DNA of 43,302 nucleotides from an uncultured Lactobacillus sp. (GCA_910587695.1 CAJUNC010000019.1:1-43302), one strand, 5' to 3'; counted from the first letter of the stretch, positions 7,623 through 17,609 are shown. A program made the numbers and translations. Notes: generated from the letters alone by a model not told the origin.

Positions 7623-8764
7623 TGAAAAACGAAATGTTAGCAATGATCTTAGCTGGTGGTAAGGGTACCAGACTAGGGAAATTAACGCAAAATATCGCTA
7701 AACCCGCTGTACCGTTTGGGGGACGGTACCGTATCATCGATTTTACTTTAAGTAACTGTGTCAATTCAGGGATCAAAAATATTGGGGTCGTAACACAGTA
7801 TCAACCGCTTATTTTAAATAATCATATCGGTAATGGTGCCAGTTGGGGCTTGGATCGTTTGGATTCTGGGGTCACGATCTTGCAACCTTATTCAAATAAT
7901 GAGGGTTCTAAGTGGTTTGAAGGTACCTCACATGCTATCTACCAAAATATCGACTATATTGATTCAATGGATCCAGAGTATCTTTTAGTTCTCTCAGGTG
8001 ATCACATCTACAAGATGGATTATGAGGATATGCTAGCTAAACACACTAAGAGCAATGCTGCTCTTAGTGTGGCCGTGATCGACGTTCCTTGGGATGAGGC
8101 TAGTCGTTTTGGGATCATGAATACCGACGAAAATGATCGGATCATTGAATTTGAAGAAAAGCCAGAAAAGCCAAAGAGTAATCACGCTTCAATGGGGATC
8201 TATATCTTTACTTGGACTCGTTTGCGCGATGTTTTATTGAATAGTTTCAAAAAAGACGTTGATATGTATGATTTTGGTAAAAATGTTATTCCATTTTACA
8301 TTAAGAGTGGGGATAATGTGCAGGCTTATCACTTCTCTGGTTACTGGAAAGATGTTGGGACGATCGATTCTTTATGGACAACGAATATGGAATTTATCGA
8401 TAATGAAGGCGATCTGAATGTGCGCGATAAAACGTGGCCGATCTATTCGAAAAATCCGATCGCACCACCACAATTTATTACTAACACTGCACGCGTAAAA
8501 AATTCAATGATCGTGGATGGTTGCTTTATCTCAGGTAGGATCGAACACAGTATTTTAGCAGCAAATGTACAAGTCAAAGAAGGCTCAGTCGTGAAGGATA
8601 GTGTTGTGATGACGGGCGCTTCGATCGGTAAAAACGTAATTATCAACCGGGCGATCATCGGTGAAAATGCAATTATTGGTGATGGTGCTGTGATCGATGG
8701 AACAGATGAGATCGCAGTAGTAGGCAATTCAGAAGTATTAGGGGTGACAATTAATGAAGGCTAA
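7622..8764 (+). CDS. glgC: Glucose-1-phosphate adenylyltransferase, catalytic subunit GlgC
   Basis: Forms ADP-glucose from ATP and glucose-1-phosphate, the committed step of bacterial glycogen synthesis. Of its 380 residues the N-terminal half is the nucleotidyltransferase fold, with the intact nucleotide loop GGKGTRL (12-18), KPAVPFGG, the SGDHIYKMDY metal-site region and FEEKP. The C-terminal part is a left-handed beta-helix with hexapeptide repeats. The start overlaps the glgB stop, which suggests translational coupling. It overlaps glgD by 11 bases. In Firmicutes GlgC and GlgD form a heterotetramer. Confidence 0.96.
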   Translation: MKNEMLAMILAGGKGTRLGKLTQNIAKPAVPFGGRYRIIDFTLSNCVNSGIKNIGVVTQYQPLILNNHIGNGASWGLDRLDSGVTILQPYSNNEGSKWFEGTSHAIYQNIDYIDSMDPEYLLVLSGDHIYKMDYEDMLAKHTKSNAALSVAVIDVPWDEASRFGIMNTDENDRIIEFEEKPEKPKSNHASMGIYIFTWTRLRDVLLNSFKKDVDMYDFGKNVIPFYIKSGDNVQAYHFSGYWKDVGTIDSLWTTNMEFIDNEGDLNVRDKTWPIYSKNPIAPPQFITNTARVKNSMIVDGCFISGRIEHSILAANVQVKEGSVVKDSVVMTGASIGKNVIINRAIIGENAIIGDGAVIDGTDEIAVVGNSEVLGVTINEG

Positions 8765-9905
8765 TAAGATGTGTGCGATTTTAGGTAATGAGCATGAATA
8801 TAACGGGTTATTGCCATTAACGGCAAATCGCCCACTCTCTACACTTTATTTTGATTGTAAATATCGGATCATGGACTTTGCATTATCAAGTGCTGTCAAT
8901 GCCAATATCAGAACAGTTTATATGATCTTAAATGAAGGGCGTTTTAAGTCAGTTTTTGATCATTTAGGTGGCGGTCGTGAATGGGGCTTGGATAGCATCG
9001 GGAGTTACCAATATCTTGGTTTTTATCAAGATATCTTACGTAAAAAAGCTGAAGGCAAGCCATATTTTAGCGATATGATCGGCTTTTTGAAGAAATCAAA
9101 GTCAGAATATACGGTTTTCTTTGGCAATAAGATGTTATGTAATGTTGACTTACGTTCGATCTTGGATGTTCATCAAGCCAGTGATAGCAAGATAACAGTC
9201 GTCTTTAAACGGGTACCTAAAGAAAAAATAGCACCTGATGATTGCATTTTGACGCTCGAAGACGATAATAGAGTTAAGCAAACGGATATTTTCAGCGAAC
9301 TTGATGAAACTGCTGACCTTTACAACTTATCGATGAGCATCTTTTTAGTCAAAACTGATTGGTTGATCGATCTTTTACACAAAGGACAAAATGCAGGTGT
9401 GCCAGCAAGTGTGCAAGAATTATTGAACCGTGAAATGACACGGACCAACACACGTGCTTACGAATATACGGGTTACTTGAGCAACATTTATGACATCAAG
9501 AGCTACTATGACGCCAATATGGATATGCTTGACCCAGAGCATTTCAACACTTTGTTGTTCTCCAGTCAACGTGTGATCACTCGGACTAAAAACGAAGTAG
9601 CGACCCACTTTTATGATTCTTCTGATGTCAACTCTAGTCAGTTTGCGACTGGCTGTGTCATCAAAGGTAAAGTTGATCGCAGTTTGATCTCGCGGCGGAC
9701 TACGATCGAAGAGGGTGCTCGTGTCAAAGATTCTGTGATCATGAGTAATGCTCAGATCAGACGCGGGGCTAAGTTGCAATATGCGATCTTAGATAAAAAC
9801 GTTGAAGTAGAAGCTGGCGTCACCATTCAAGGGACACCTGAAAATCCAGTTGTGATCACAAAGGATAGTCATATTGTGGCAGATATCTATGGGGGCGAAA
9901 ACTAG
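8754..9905 (+). CDS. glgD: GlgD, non-catalytic partner of GlgC
   Basis: A 383-residue paralogue of GlgC that lacks the catalytic nucleotide loop: the place of GGKGTRL is taken by LGNEHEYNGL near residues 10-19. The rest of the fold, including the C-terminal beta-helix, is kept. GlgD subunits in Firmicutes raise the activity and alter the regulation of GlgC in a mixed tetramer. The ATG at 8754 lies within the end of glgC, with GGGGTG upstream. It ends in TAGTG, where the TAG stop overlaps the GTG start of glgA. Confidence 0.95.
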   Translation: MKANKMCAILGNEHEYNGLLPLTANRPLSTLYFDCKYRIMDFALSSAVNANIRTVYMILNEGRFKSVFDHLGGGREWGLDSIGSYQYLGFYQDILRKKAEGKPYFSDMIGFLKKSKSEYTVFFGNKMLCNVDLRSILDVHQASDSKITVVFKRVPKEKIAPDDCILTLEDDNRVKQTDIFSELDETADLYNLSMSIFLVKTDWLIDLLHKGQNAGVPASVQELLNREMTRTNTRAYEYTGYLSNIYDIKSYYDANMDMLDPEHFNTLLFSSQRVITRTKNEVATHFYDSSDVNSSQFATGCVIKGKVDRSLISRRTTIEEGARVKDSVIMSNAQIRRGAKLQYAILDKNVEVEAGVTIQGTPENPVVITKDSHIVADIYGGEN

Positions 9906-11338
9906 TGAAGATCTTATTTACCGCAGCGGAATGCGCACCATTTTTTAAAACGGGAGGCCTCGGTGATGTTGCTGGGGCGTTACCCAAGAGCATGGCTAAA
10001 AAGGGAAATGAAGTTAAAGTCGTTTTACCTTTTTACACAAAAATGCCAGAAAAATATCAGTCACAGTTGACTGATCTCTTTAATTTTTATGTTGCTGTTG
10101 GTTGGCGCAATGAGTATTGTGGTGTCAAAGTTTTAGAATTAGACGGTGTTGAATATTATTTCTTAGATAACAAGTATTATTTTGATCGTCCTGATCTTTA
10201 CGGCTATTATGATGATGGCGAACGCTTTGCCTTTTTCCAACAAGCCGTGATCGAATTGATGGAGCGGATCAATTATATTCCTGACATCTTACATGTCAAT
10301 GACTATCATACTGCCTTTATTCCTTTCTTGTTACGGGAAAAATACGGTTGGATCGAAGCTTTCAGCCACATTGCAACTGTGCTTACGATCCATAACCTTG
10401 AATTTCAAGGGCAGTACGGGCGTGAAGTCTTGCCTGAACTCTTTGGCATGTCGACTAAACGCTATGATGATGGAACGATCCAAATGGGTACAGCTGTGAA
10501 CTTTATGAAAGCCGGTATTTTTTACGCCGATCGGGTCAATACAGTCAGTCCTACTTATGCTGCTGAGATCCAGACGCCTGAATTTGGATGTGGCTTAGAT
10601 GAAGTTTTACGGATGGTCGATTACAAGCTTTCAGGTATCTTGAACGGGATCGATTATGATACATTTGATCCTAAGACTGATAAAGCATTACCGTATAAAT
10701 TCGATCATAAGAATTTAAAGGGCAAAGCTAAAAATAAGGTAGCTTTGCAAAAGAAATTTGGTTTGCCAGTCAGAAAAGATGTTCCGTTGATCGGGGTCGT
10801 CAGTCGTTTGACCTATCAAAAGGGCTTTCAGTTAGTGGTCCAAGAGATGGCAAATTTGATGCAATTTGACGTCCAATTTGTCTTATTGGGCACCGGATAT
10901 GAGAATTTTGAGCATGACTTTACTTATTTTGCGGGACGTTATCCAGATAAATGTAGCGTCAGCATCGACTTTGATGTTAATTTAGCTCAGCAGATCTATG
11001 CTGGCTGTGACATGTTCTTGATGCCATCTGCTTTTGAACCTTGTGGATTATCACAATTGATCTCTATGCGCTACGGTACTTTGCCGATCGTTCACCAGAT
11101 CGGTGGGTTACGTGATAGTGTGTGGGCTTACAATCCAATTGAACAGATCGGGACCGGCTTTGGTTTTGAGGAATTCTCTTCATTTTGGATGATGGAAGAG
11201 ATCAAGTTGGCGCTTAGCGTTTACAATGATCAACAAAAGGTTTGGCAAAAGATGATGCGTATTGCAATGGAATCAGATTTTAGTTGGGATAGTGCAAGTC
11301 AAAATTATTTAGATTTGTATACACAGATTTTAAGATAG
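9905..11338 (+). CDS. glgA: Glycogen synthase GlgA (ADP-glucose)
   Basis: Extends alpha-1,4 chains from ADP-glucose. The 477-residue GT5 enzyme has the N-terminal ADP-glucose loop KTGGLGDV (15-22) and the C-terminal SAFEPCGLSQL motif with catalytic-site Glu378. The start is GTG at 9905, sharing a base with the glgD stop, with a G-rich GGGGGC upstream. Length is standard. It is followed by a 45-base gap with a fresh Shine-Dalgarno before glgP. Confidence 0.96.
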   Translation: MKILFTAAECAPFFKTGGLGDVAGALPKSMAKKGNEVKVVLPFYTKMPEKYQSQLTDLFNFYVAVGWRNEYCGVKVLELDGVEYYFLDNKYYFDRPDLYGYYDDGERFAFFQQAVIELMERINYIPDILHVNDYHTAFIPFLLREKYGWIEAFSHIATVLTIHNLEFQGQYGREVLPELFGMSTKRYDDGTIQMGTAVNFMKAGIFYADRVNTVSPTYAAEIQTPEFGCGLDEVLRMVDYKLSGILNGIDYDTFDPKTDKALPYKFDHKNLKGKAKNKVALQKKFGLPVRKDVPLIGVVSRLTYQKGFQLVVQEMANLMQFDVQFVLLGTGYENFEHDFTYFAGRYPDKCSVSIDFDVNLAQQIYAGCDMFLMPSAFEPCGLSQLISMRYGTLPIVHQIGGLRDSVWAYNPIEQIGTGFGFEEFSSFWMMEEIKLALSVYNDQQKVWQKMMRIAMESDFSWDSASQNYLDLYTQILR

Positions 11339-11383
11339 TCATAAGGAGTTTGTCAGCTATCGGTTTATAAGGGAGGATACTTA

Positions 11384-13816
11384 ATGAAAATCACACAGGA
11401 GCGTTTTGTACGCGAGTTTAAGAAGCGGTTGGCAGAGAAGTTTGCTTTGGATGTCAAAGATGCTGCTCCGATCGAGTTGTATCAGACTTTAGTCTCAGTG
11501 GTCAAATCCGGTTACTCCGAAATTTGGCGCAATACATGGAAGAGTTATGTCAAAAATGACCAAAAGCAAGTTTATTATTTTTCGATCGAATTTTTACCAG
11601 GTCGGTTATTAAAGAACAATCTTTTGAACATGGGTTGGTATGATGTGGTCGATAAGGGCTTAAAGCAAATGGGACTCAGCTTGGATAAGATCTCGGAGTC
11701 TGAAGTTGATATGGCACTTGGAAATGGGGGCTTAGGCCGTTTAGCTTCTTGCTTTATGGACGCTTTAGCTTCAGATGGGTTACCGGGTAATGGGAATGGT
11801 ATCCGCTACAAATATGGTTTGTTCAAGCAAAAATTTGTTGATGGTTACCAGATCGAGTTACCAAATGAATGGCTGACTGACGGTAATAATTGGGCTGTCG
11901 CACGTGAAAGTAAGGCAGTCGATGTTTTGATGGGTGGTCAAGTTCACTTGATCGATAATGGTAAATATTTAGAAGCGATCTATGAAGGGGCTGATGTGAT
12001 CAAGGCTGTGCCTTATGACACGGGGATCGTTGGTTATCGCAACGATCACGTTAATACGATGCGGCTTTGGGATGCTCAGATCCCAGCTTCTGAAGAAGTT
12101 AAATATCCAACGATCGAGGACCGTCGTCGGGTCGAAGATCTGACCTCAGTGCTTTATCCTGATGATTCGAACTATGAAGGACGTATTTTACGCTTAAAGC
12201 AAGAATATTTCTTTACATCAGCTGGGATCCAAAGTATCATCCGGCACTATAAGAAATATGATCGTCCGTTAAATGAGATCAGTGAACATATTGCGATCCA
12301 TATCAATGATACACACCCAGCTATGTGTGTGGCTGAATTTATGCGGATCTTGCTCGATAAAGAGCATATGGATTGGGATGAAGCTTGGCAACAAACAGTC
12401 AAGACGATGAGTTATACTAATCACACGATCATGGCTGAAGCTTTGGAAAAATGGCCTGTTGAAATGTTAGCAACAGTACAACCACGTATCTTGCAGATCA
12501 TTCAAGAGATCGATCGTCGCTATGCTTTAGAACTTGAAGGTAAAAAAGATCATGACTTCATCGAACGGACACGGATCATCAAAGACGGCATGGTCAAGAT
12601 GGCTCATTTAGCAATTATTGGTTCACATAGCACTAATGGTGTAGCTAAGTTGCATACAGAGCTGTTGGAGAATGATGTTTTACGTGATTTCTACGAATTG
12701 TACCCTGAACGTTTCAATAATAAGACAAATGGGATCACAGTTCGGCGTTGGCTCCAAGTAGCAAACCCTGAACTATCTAAGACGATCGATCGAGCTATCG
12801 GAACGGCTTGGCGGTTTGATGCTAAGAAATTACATGAGCTAAAAAATCATGTTGGCGATAAGAAGTTACTAGAAAAGATCGGTAAAGCTAAACTGGATAA
12901 TAAGAAAAAGCTAGCAACCTTTATCAAGGAAGATACAGGGATCGAAGTTTCCCCACATGCGATCTTTGATGTTCAGATCAAGCGACTTCATGCCTACAAA
13001 CGGCAATTACTCAACTTGTTACACATCGTTAAATTGTATCTAGATCTTAAAGATGATCCAAATCGCGATGTTGAACCACGGGTATTTATTTTTGGAGCTA
13101 AAGCTGCACCAAGTTACCACTACGCTAAAGCGATCATCAAGTGTATCAATGAAGTTGCCAATATGATCAATAATGATAAGACGATCAATGACAAGTTAAA
13201 GGTCGTCTTCTTGGAAAACTACGGTGTTTCATTGGCAGAAAAGATCATTCCAGCTGCTGATGTTGGCGAGCAGATCTCAACTGCAACTAAGGAAGCCTCA
13301 GGGACCTCTAATATGAAATTGATGTTGAATGGTGCTTTGACAGTAGCGACCTTAGATGGAGCTAACATTGAGATCAAAGACTATGTTGGTGAAGATAACA
13401 TCTTTATCTTTGGTTTGACAAAAGATGAAGTTTTAGAATATGAGAAGAATCATCACTACCATGCTACCGAATACTACAATAGTGATCCGGTCATCAAACG
13501 TGTCTTGGATGCTTTCGTTGATGGGACGATCCCAAATATTGAAGTTGAAGGACATGAGATCTATGATTCCTTATTGCGGGTCAATGATGAATACTTTGTT
13601 TTACGTGATTTTGCTTCCTATGTCCAAGCTCAAGAAGCTGTCAGTGAAGCTTACAAAGATAAGCAAAACTGGAACAAGATGTGTTTGGTAAATATTGCCA
13701 ATGCAGGCTATTTCTCAGCTGATGATACAGTTGAAAAATATGCTAAAGAGATTTGGGATATCAAACCAAACTCAAATGAAATGAAGGGAAAAGCAAAAGA
13801 TGTATATCCACTTTGA
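11384..13816 (+). CDS. glgP: Glycogen phosphorylase GlgP
   Basis: Releases glucose-1-phosphate from chain ends by phosphorolysis. The 810 residues match the GT35 family. GNGGLGRLASCFMDA lies near residue 110 and the pyridoxal-phosphate site EASGTSNMKLMLNG carries the Schiff-base Lys at 645. Its own Shine-Dalgarno, AGGGAGG, precedes the ATG. It overlaps the next gene by 17 bases. Having synthesis and breakdown genes in one transcript is the rule for lactobacilli and implies that flux is set by enzyme regulation rather than separate promoters. Confidence 0.96.
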   Translation: MKITQERFVREFKKRLAEKFALDVKDAAPIELYQTLVSVVKSGYSEIWRNTWKSYVKNDQKQVYYFSIEFLPGRLLKNNLLNMGWYDVVDKGLKQMGLSLDKISESEVDMALGNGGLGRLASCFMDALASDGLPGNGNGIRYKYGLFKQKFVDGYQIELPNEWLTDGNNWAVARESKAVDVLMGGQVHLIDNGKYLEAIYEGADVIKAVPYDTGIVGYRNDHVNTMRLWDAQIPASEEVKYPTIEDRRRVEDLTSVLYPDDSNYEGRILRLKQEYFFTSAGIQSIIRHYKKYDRPLNEISEHIAIHINDTHPAMCVAEFMRILLDKEHMDWDEAWQQTVKTMSYTNHTIMAEALEKWPVEMLATVQPRILQIIQEIDRRYALELEGKKDHDFIERTRIIKDGMVKMAHLAIIGSHSTNGVAKLHTELLENDVLRDFYELYPERFNNKTNGITVRRWLQVANPELSKTIDRAIGTAWRFDAKKLHELKNHVGDKKLLEKIGKAKLDNKKKLATFIKEDTGIEVSPHAIFDVQIKRLHAYKRQLLNLLHIVKLYLDLKDDPNRDVEPRVFIFGAKAAPSYHYAKAIIKCINEVANMINNDKTINDKLKVVFLENYGVSLAEKIIPAADVGEQISTATKEASGTSNMKLMLNGALTVATLDGANIEIKDYVGEDNIFIFGLTKDEVLEYEKNHHYHATEYYNSDPVIKRVLDAFVDGTIPNIEVEGHEIYDSLLRVNDEYFVLRDFASYVQAQEAVSEAYKDKQNWNKMCLVNIANAGYFSADDTVEKYAKEIWDIKPNSNEMKGKAKDVYPL

Positions 13817-15620
13817 TTCGTGGCAAGAAAAGTATAAAAAACCGTTTGGAGCTATCAAAGTCGATCGACCAGTAGAATTCATGCTTGAGGCTTATGACGT
13901 TGATGTTACCAGTGTTGAACTTTACGTCTACGCCGATGGAAAGTTGATCCCGGAGATCGTCGGAATGGAAAATAAGAGTTCAGGGCGTTATTATGCAACT
14001 TACATCCCGCAAAAAAGCGGATTGTATTTCTATTATTTCAAACTGGTGATCCGGCAAAATGAACATGAACTTGTGCGCTATTACTGTGCTAATGGCGGTG
14101 GACAGGGACAGTTGACTGAAAGTAGCGAAATATTGGAAAATAATTCTTACCAACTGACTTGCTATGACAAAACGGTCAATGCACCTGAATGGTATCAAAA
14201 TGGGATCTGTTATCAGATCTTTCCGGACCGTTTTTATAACGGAAATCTAGATGGTTATATCGAAGGTAAAAAGCGGGATACCTTTATCTATGCAACGATC
14301 CAAGATGATCCGATGTACATTAGAAATCACGACGGCAGTATTGCCCGCTGGGATTTCTATGGTGGAAATCTCAAAGGGATCATCAAAAAGATCCCGTATC
14401 TAAAAAAATTAGGTATCTCGATCATTTATTTAAATCCGATCTTTGAAGCTACAAGTAATCACCGCTATGATACTAGTGATTATTTCAAGATAGATCCGAT
14501 GTTGGGCAATGAAAAAGTATTTAAAGAATTATTGACTAAGTTGCATAAAGCTGGGATCCATTTGATCTTAGATGGAGTCTTCTCACATGTGGGGCGTAAC
14601 AGTAAGTATTTTAACTTTAACGGCAACTACGGTGAACACGTTGGAGCTGCGCAAGATAAGAATAGTGAGTATTATCCGTGGTTTAGTTTTGAACGCTATC
14701 CTGACAAGTACCGTTGTTGGTGGGGCAATGTAGATCTCCCAGTTGTAGATAAGAACAATCCCCAATTTCAACAGTTCATCTACGGTGAAAAAAACAGTGT
14801 TTTAGCTAAATGGAATCAATTAGGCGTCGATGGTTGGCGATTAGATGTCGCCGATGAGTTACCTGATCCATTTATTGCTAAGATCCGTAAGAATTTAGAC
14901 GGTTATCGTGATCGCTTGTTGTTAGGTGAAGTTTGGGAAGATGCTTCTAATAAAGTTGCTTATAGTCAACGTCGCCACTATGTCAAGGGAGACGAGTTAG
15001 ATGGTGTCATGAACTATCCTTTGCGCGAAGCGATCTTAGATCTGTTGGAGCAAAAACGTTCTGCTGAGACGATCGCTAAAGAGATGATGAAATTACGGGA
15101 AAATTATCCACTGGACTTTTATCTAAATTCGCTCAATAATATCGGGACTCATGATACAAAGCGGGTCTTGACCGCTTTGGGTGGCGATATGACCAAAGTA
15201 AAACGCGCTTTTGAACTACTTTTCATGTTCCCAGGGGTACCATGTATCTATTATGGTGATGAGGCTGGTTTGCCTGGTGGAACTGATCCAGATAATAGAC
15301 GCTTTTATCCTTGGGGACGTGAAGATCACGATCTTTTGGAACATGTGCGCTCATTGACGGCTAAACGTCAAGCTGAACCTGTTTTGACCAAAGGAGAATT
15401 GACTTTGTTAGCTGGTGAAGGTTTCTTTGGAGTCGGGCGTTATCAAGCTGGGCGCGAGGTAGTCTATCTGTTGAATGCCAGTGAAAAACCAAATGAATTT
15501 TATGCTGATAAATTACAACAATTTCATGATGAATGGAATCTGCGGGCAATGATGACTAAGGCTAATGGTAAAGAATTTGGACCGTTTGAGAGTATCATGT
15601 TAACATCTGATAATTGTTAG
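13800..15620 (+). CDS. GH13 alpha-glucan hydrolase (neopullulanase/amylopullulanase type)
   Basis: An intracellular alpha-amylase-family enzyme (606 residues, no signal peptide), probably trimming branched limit dextrins left by GlgP. An N-terminal beta domain (about 1-125) resembling CBM34 precedes a GH13 barrel. The triad is present: Asp349 (GWRLDVAD), Glu377 (GEVWED) and Asp452 (THDTKR). The motif order fits the neopullulanase/cyclomaltodextrinase/maltogenic amylase group. In the Lactobacillus acidophilus glg operon the gene at this position is called amy (amylopullulanase). Exact bond specificity cannot be read from the sequence. It starts inside the end of glgP and is the last gene of the operon; no phosphoglucomutase gene follows. 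Confidence 0.9.
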   Translation: MYIHFDSWQEKYKKPFGAIKVDRPVEFMLEAYDVDVTSVELYVYADGKLIPEIVGMENKSSGRYYATYIPQKSGLYFYYFKLVIRQNEHELVRYYCANGGGQGQLTESSEILENNSYQLTCYDKTVNAPEWYQNGICYQIFPDRFYNGNLDGYIEGKKRDTFIYATIQDDPMYIRNHDGSIARWDFYGGNLKGIIKKIPYLKKLGISIIYLNPIFEATSNHRYDTSDYFKIDPMLGNEKVFKELLTKLHKAGIHLILDGVFSHVGRNSKYFNFNGNYGEHVGAAQDKNSEYYPWFSFERYPDKYRCWWGNVDLPVVDKNNPQFQQFIYGEKNSVLAKWNQLGVDGWRLDVADELPDPFIAKIRKNLDGYRDRLLLGEVWEDASNKVAYSQRRHYVKGDELDGVMNYPLREAILDLLEQKRSAETIAKEMMKLRENYPLDFYLNSLNNIGTHDTKRVLTALGGDMTKVKRAFELLFMFPGVPCIYYGDEAGLPGGTDPDNRRFYPWGREDHDLLEHVRSLTAKRQAEPVLTKGELTLLAGEGFFGVGRYQAGREVVYLLNASEKPNEFYADKLQQFHDEWNLRAMMTKANGKEFGPFESIMLTSDNC

Positions 15621-15622
15621 GC

Positions 15623-15665
15623 AAAATAGTGTTTAGAGGAGTGCTCTTCTAGACACTATTTTTTT
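15623..15665 (+). terminator. Terminator of the glycogen operon
   Basis: The AAATAGTGTTTAGAGGAG arm pairs with CTCTTCTAGACACTATTT through about 17 pairs, two of them G-U, followed by seven Ts. Confidence 0.88.
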
Positions 15666-15717
15666 GTGATCGAGGTGTTTTTTATAGTGCGATCTATGTG
15701 TTGAATACTATTATTTT

Positions 15718-15771
15718 TTTACATAATCTTTACATAACGACCTACATGTTTTTACAAAAAAGGCATAGAAT
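15718..15771 (+). promoter_or_regulatory. Pho-box-like direct repeats and pst promoter
   Basis: Four TTTACA-like hexamers have their TACA cores at 15720, 15731, 15743 and 15753, spaced 11, 12 and 10 bases. This is the helical-turn spacing of PhoP direct repeats known from Bacillus (TTAACA-like). A TAGAAT -10 lies at 15766-15771, so the third repeat falls on the -35 position, as expected for PhoP-activated promoters. The regulator genes phoP/phoR are not in the window. Confidence 0.65.
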
Positions 15772-15811
15772 TAAAGGTGTAATTAACTCTAATATTTTAG
15801 GAGAAATTAGG

Positions 15812-16705
15812 ATGAAAAAAGCAATTGTTAGTTTTGTGATGCTCTTTATGGCAGTTCTTTTTCTTGCGGGCTGTGCAGGACAAAAGAGTGATAAACAAAA
15901 TATTACGATCGTTGGTTCAACAGCCTTGCAGCCAATGGTAGAAATGGCAGCTGAAGAATATCAACGTGATCACAGTGATGTAAGTATCACAGTCCAAGGT
16001 GGCGGTTCAGGTACAGGTTTGAGTCAAGTTCAAGCCGGGGCAGTCACGATCGGTAATTCAGATGTATTTGCTCGGGAATTACCCGGGATCAAACCTAAAG
16101 AACTAGTCGATCATACTGTAGCAGTTTTAGGGCTAGCGCCAGTTGTCAATAAAGATAGCGGCGTAAAACAAGTAACAATGTCGCAATTACGTGGCATCTT
16201 TACCGGTAAATATACGAACTGGAAACAATTAGGGGGGAAAGATCAAAAAATCATGGTCATCAATCGTGCCCAAGGTAGTGGGACACGTGTTGCTTTTGAG
16301 AATAACGTGATGCAGGGACACAAAATGTTGAAATCTCAAGAACAAGAATCAAATGGAACTGTGCAACGGATGGTCGCAAGTACTCCTGGAGCGATCAGTT
16401 ATTTATCATTTTCATATATCAATAAGGATATGACGGCGCTAAAAGTGGACGGGGTCAAACCAACTGCTAAAAATGTCAAAGATAATTCTTGGAAGATCTG
16501 GGCGTACGAACATATGTATACTAAGGGCAAACCGGATAAAATGACAAAACAGTTTTTAGATTATATGTACTCAGATGTCGTGCAAAAGAATTTGGTGACA
16601 GCATTAGGTTACATTCCGATCAATGAGATGAAAGTACAAAAAGATGCTAATAACCAAGTAACACCAATTATCACAGATGAGGTGAAACAAGATGGATCCA
16701 ATTAG
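15812..16705 (+). CDS. pstS: Phosphate ABC transporter substrate-binding lipoprotein PstS
   Basis: Captures phosphate outside the membrane for the PstCAB transporter. The 297-residue protein starts with a lipoprotein signal peptide (MKKAIVSF..., lipobox FLAGC, lipidated Cys21). The mature part has phosphate-binding loops VGSTALQP, GGGSGTG and the NRAQGSGTR stretch. The frame is open back to 15698, but AGGAG at 15799-15803 fixes the ATG at 15812. It is the first gene of pstS-C-A-B1-B2-phoU and overlaps pstC by 14 bases. The repeats upstream suggest induction by phosphate limitation. Confidence 0.96.
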   Translation: MKKAIVSFVMLFMAVLFLAGCAGQKSDKQNITIVGSTALQPMVEMAAEEYQRDHSDVSITVQGGGSGTGLSQVQAGAVTIGNSDVFARELPGIKPKELVDHTVAVLGLAPVVNKDSGVKQVTMSQLRGIFTGKYTNWKQLGGKDQKIMVINRAQGSGTRVAFENNVMQGHKMLKSQEQESNGTVQRMVASTPGAISYLSFSYINKDMTALKVDGVKPTAKNVKDNSWKIWAYEHMYTKGKPDKMTKQFLDYMYSDVVQKNLVTALGYIPINEMKVQKDANNQVTPIITDEVKQDGSN

Positions 16706-17609
16706 AGAAAAAATTTTAAAGCCGTCCAAGGAGACGCGTCAAGATTTCGTTGGTAAAACACTGAGTTATGCCAGTATTTTCTTGATCGTCGGAGTTGTGT
16801 TAGCGATCTTTTTATTTGTTGCTTCGAAGGGGATCGCGACTTTTACGCAAAATAAAGCTAGCTTAGTGGAATTTTTAACGGGAAGTGAATGGAATCCTGG
16901 AGCTAATGGATCAAATGGCCGGCCACTAGTTGGGGCTTTGCCAATGATCTTAGGGTCTTTTGGGGTGACCTTATTGGCTGCGCTGTTTGCGACCCCATTT
17001 GCGATCGGGACAGCTCTTTACATGACAGAACTTTCGTCTAAACGAAGTCAAAAGTTCATGCAAAGTGTCATCGAATTATTAGTTGGGATCCCGTCGGTTG
17101 TTTACGGTTTTATCGGATTGACGGTCGTTGTTCCTTTTGTGCGTGATCATTTTGGTGGTTCAGGTTACGGTATCTTATCTGGTTCGTTTGTGCTCTTTGT
17201 GATGGTCTTGCCAACGATCACTTCGATGACAGTCGACAGTTTGCGTGCTGTACCTAAGTATTACAAATCAGCTTCTTTAGCTTTAGGGGCAACTGAATGG
17301 CAAACGATCTATCGCGTTTTATTACGTGCGGCTTTGCCTGGGATCATGACTGCGATCGTCTTTGGGATGGCACGAGCTTTTGGTGAGGCTTTAGCCGTCC
17401 AAATGGTTATCGGTAATGCGACCTTGTTACCAGAAAGTTTATTGGCTCCTGCTTCGACCTTGACCAGTGTCTTGACGATGGGGATCGGTAATACGGTCAT
17501 GGGAACTGTCTCCAATAATGCTTTATGGTCATTAGCATTAGTCCTCTTGTTGATGTCACTTATCTTCAACATTGCAGTGCGCTTTATCAGTCGGAAAGGA
17601 AAGATGTAA
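16692..17609 (+). CDS. pstC: Phosphate ABC transporter permease PstC
   Basis: Integral membrane subunit of the phosphate importer. The 305 residues include about six membrane helices, with a long first loop (about 55-85) and the EAA coupling motif region ALGATEWQT, where the ATPase docks. The start lies within pstS, preceded by GAGGTG. It pairs with PstA, encoded next, three bases downstream. All features are typical of the family. Confidence 0.95.
   Translation: MDPIREKILKPSKETRQDFVGKTLSYASIFLIVGVVLAIFLFVASKGIATFTQNKASLVEFLTGSEWNPGANGSNGRPLVGALPMILGSFGVTLLAALFATPFAIGTALYMTELSSKRSQKFMQSVIELLVGIPSVVYGFIGLTVVVPFVRDHFGGSGYGILSGSFVLFVMVLPTITSMTVDSLRAVPKYYKSASLALGATEWQTIYRVLLRAALPGIMTAIVFGMARAFGEALAVQMVIGNATLLPESLLAPASTLTSVLTMGIGNTVMGTVSNNALWSLALVLLLMSLIFNIAVRFISRKGKM

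Noticed and set aside
9420..9779. 119-residue antisense reading frame inside glgD
   Set aside because: Shadow of the sense gene; no start signals and no domain.
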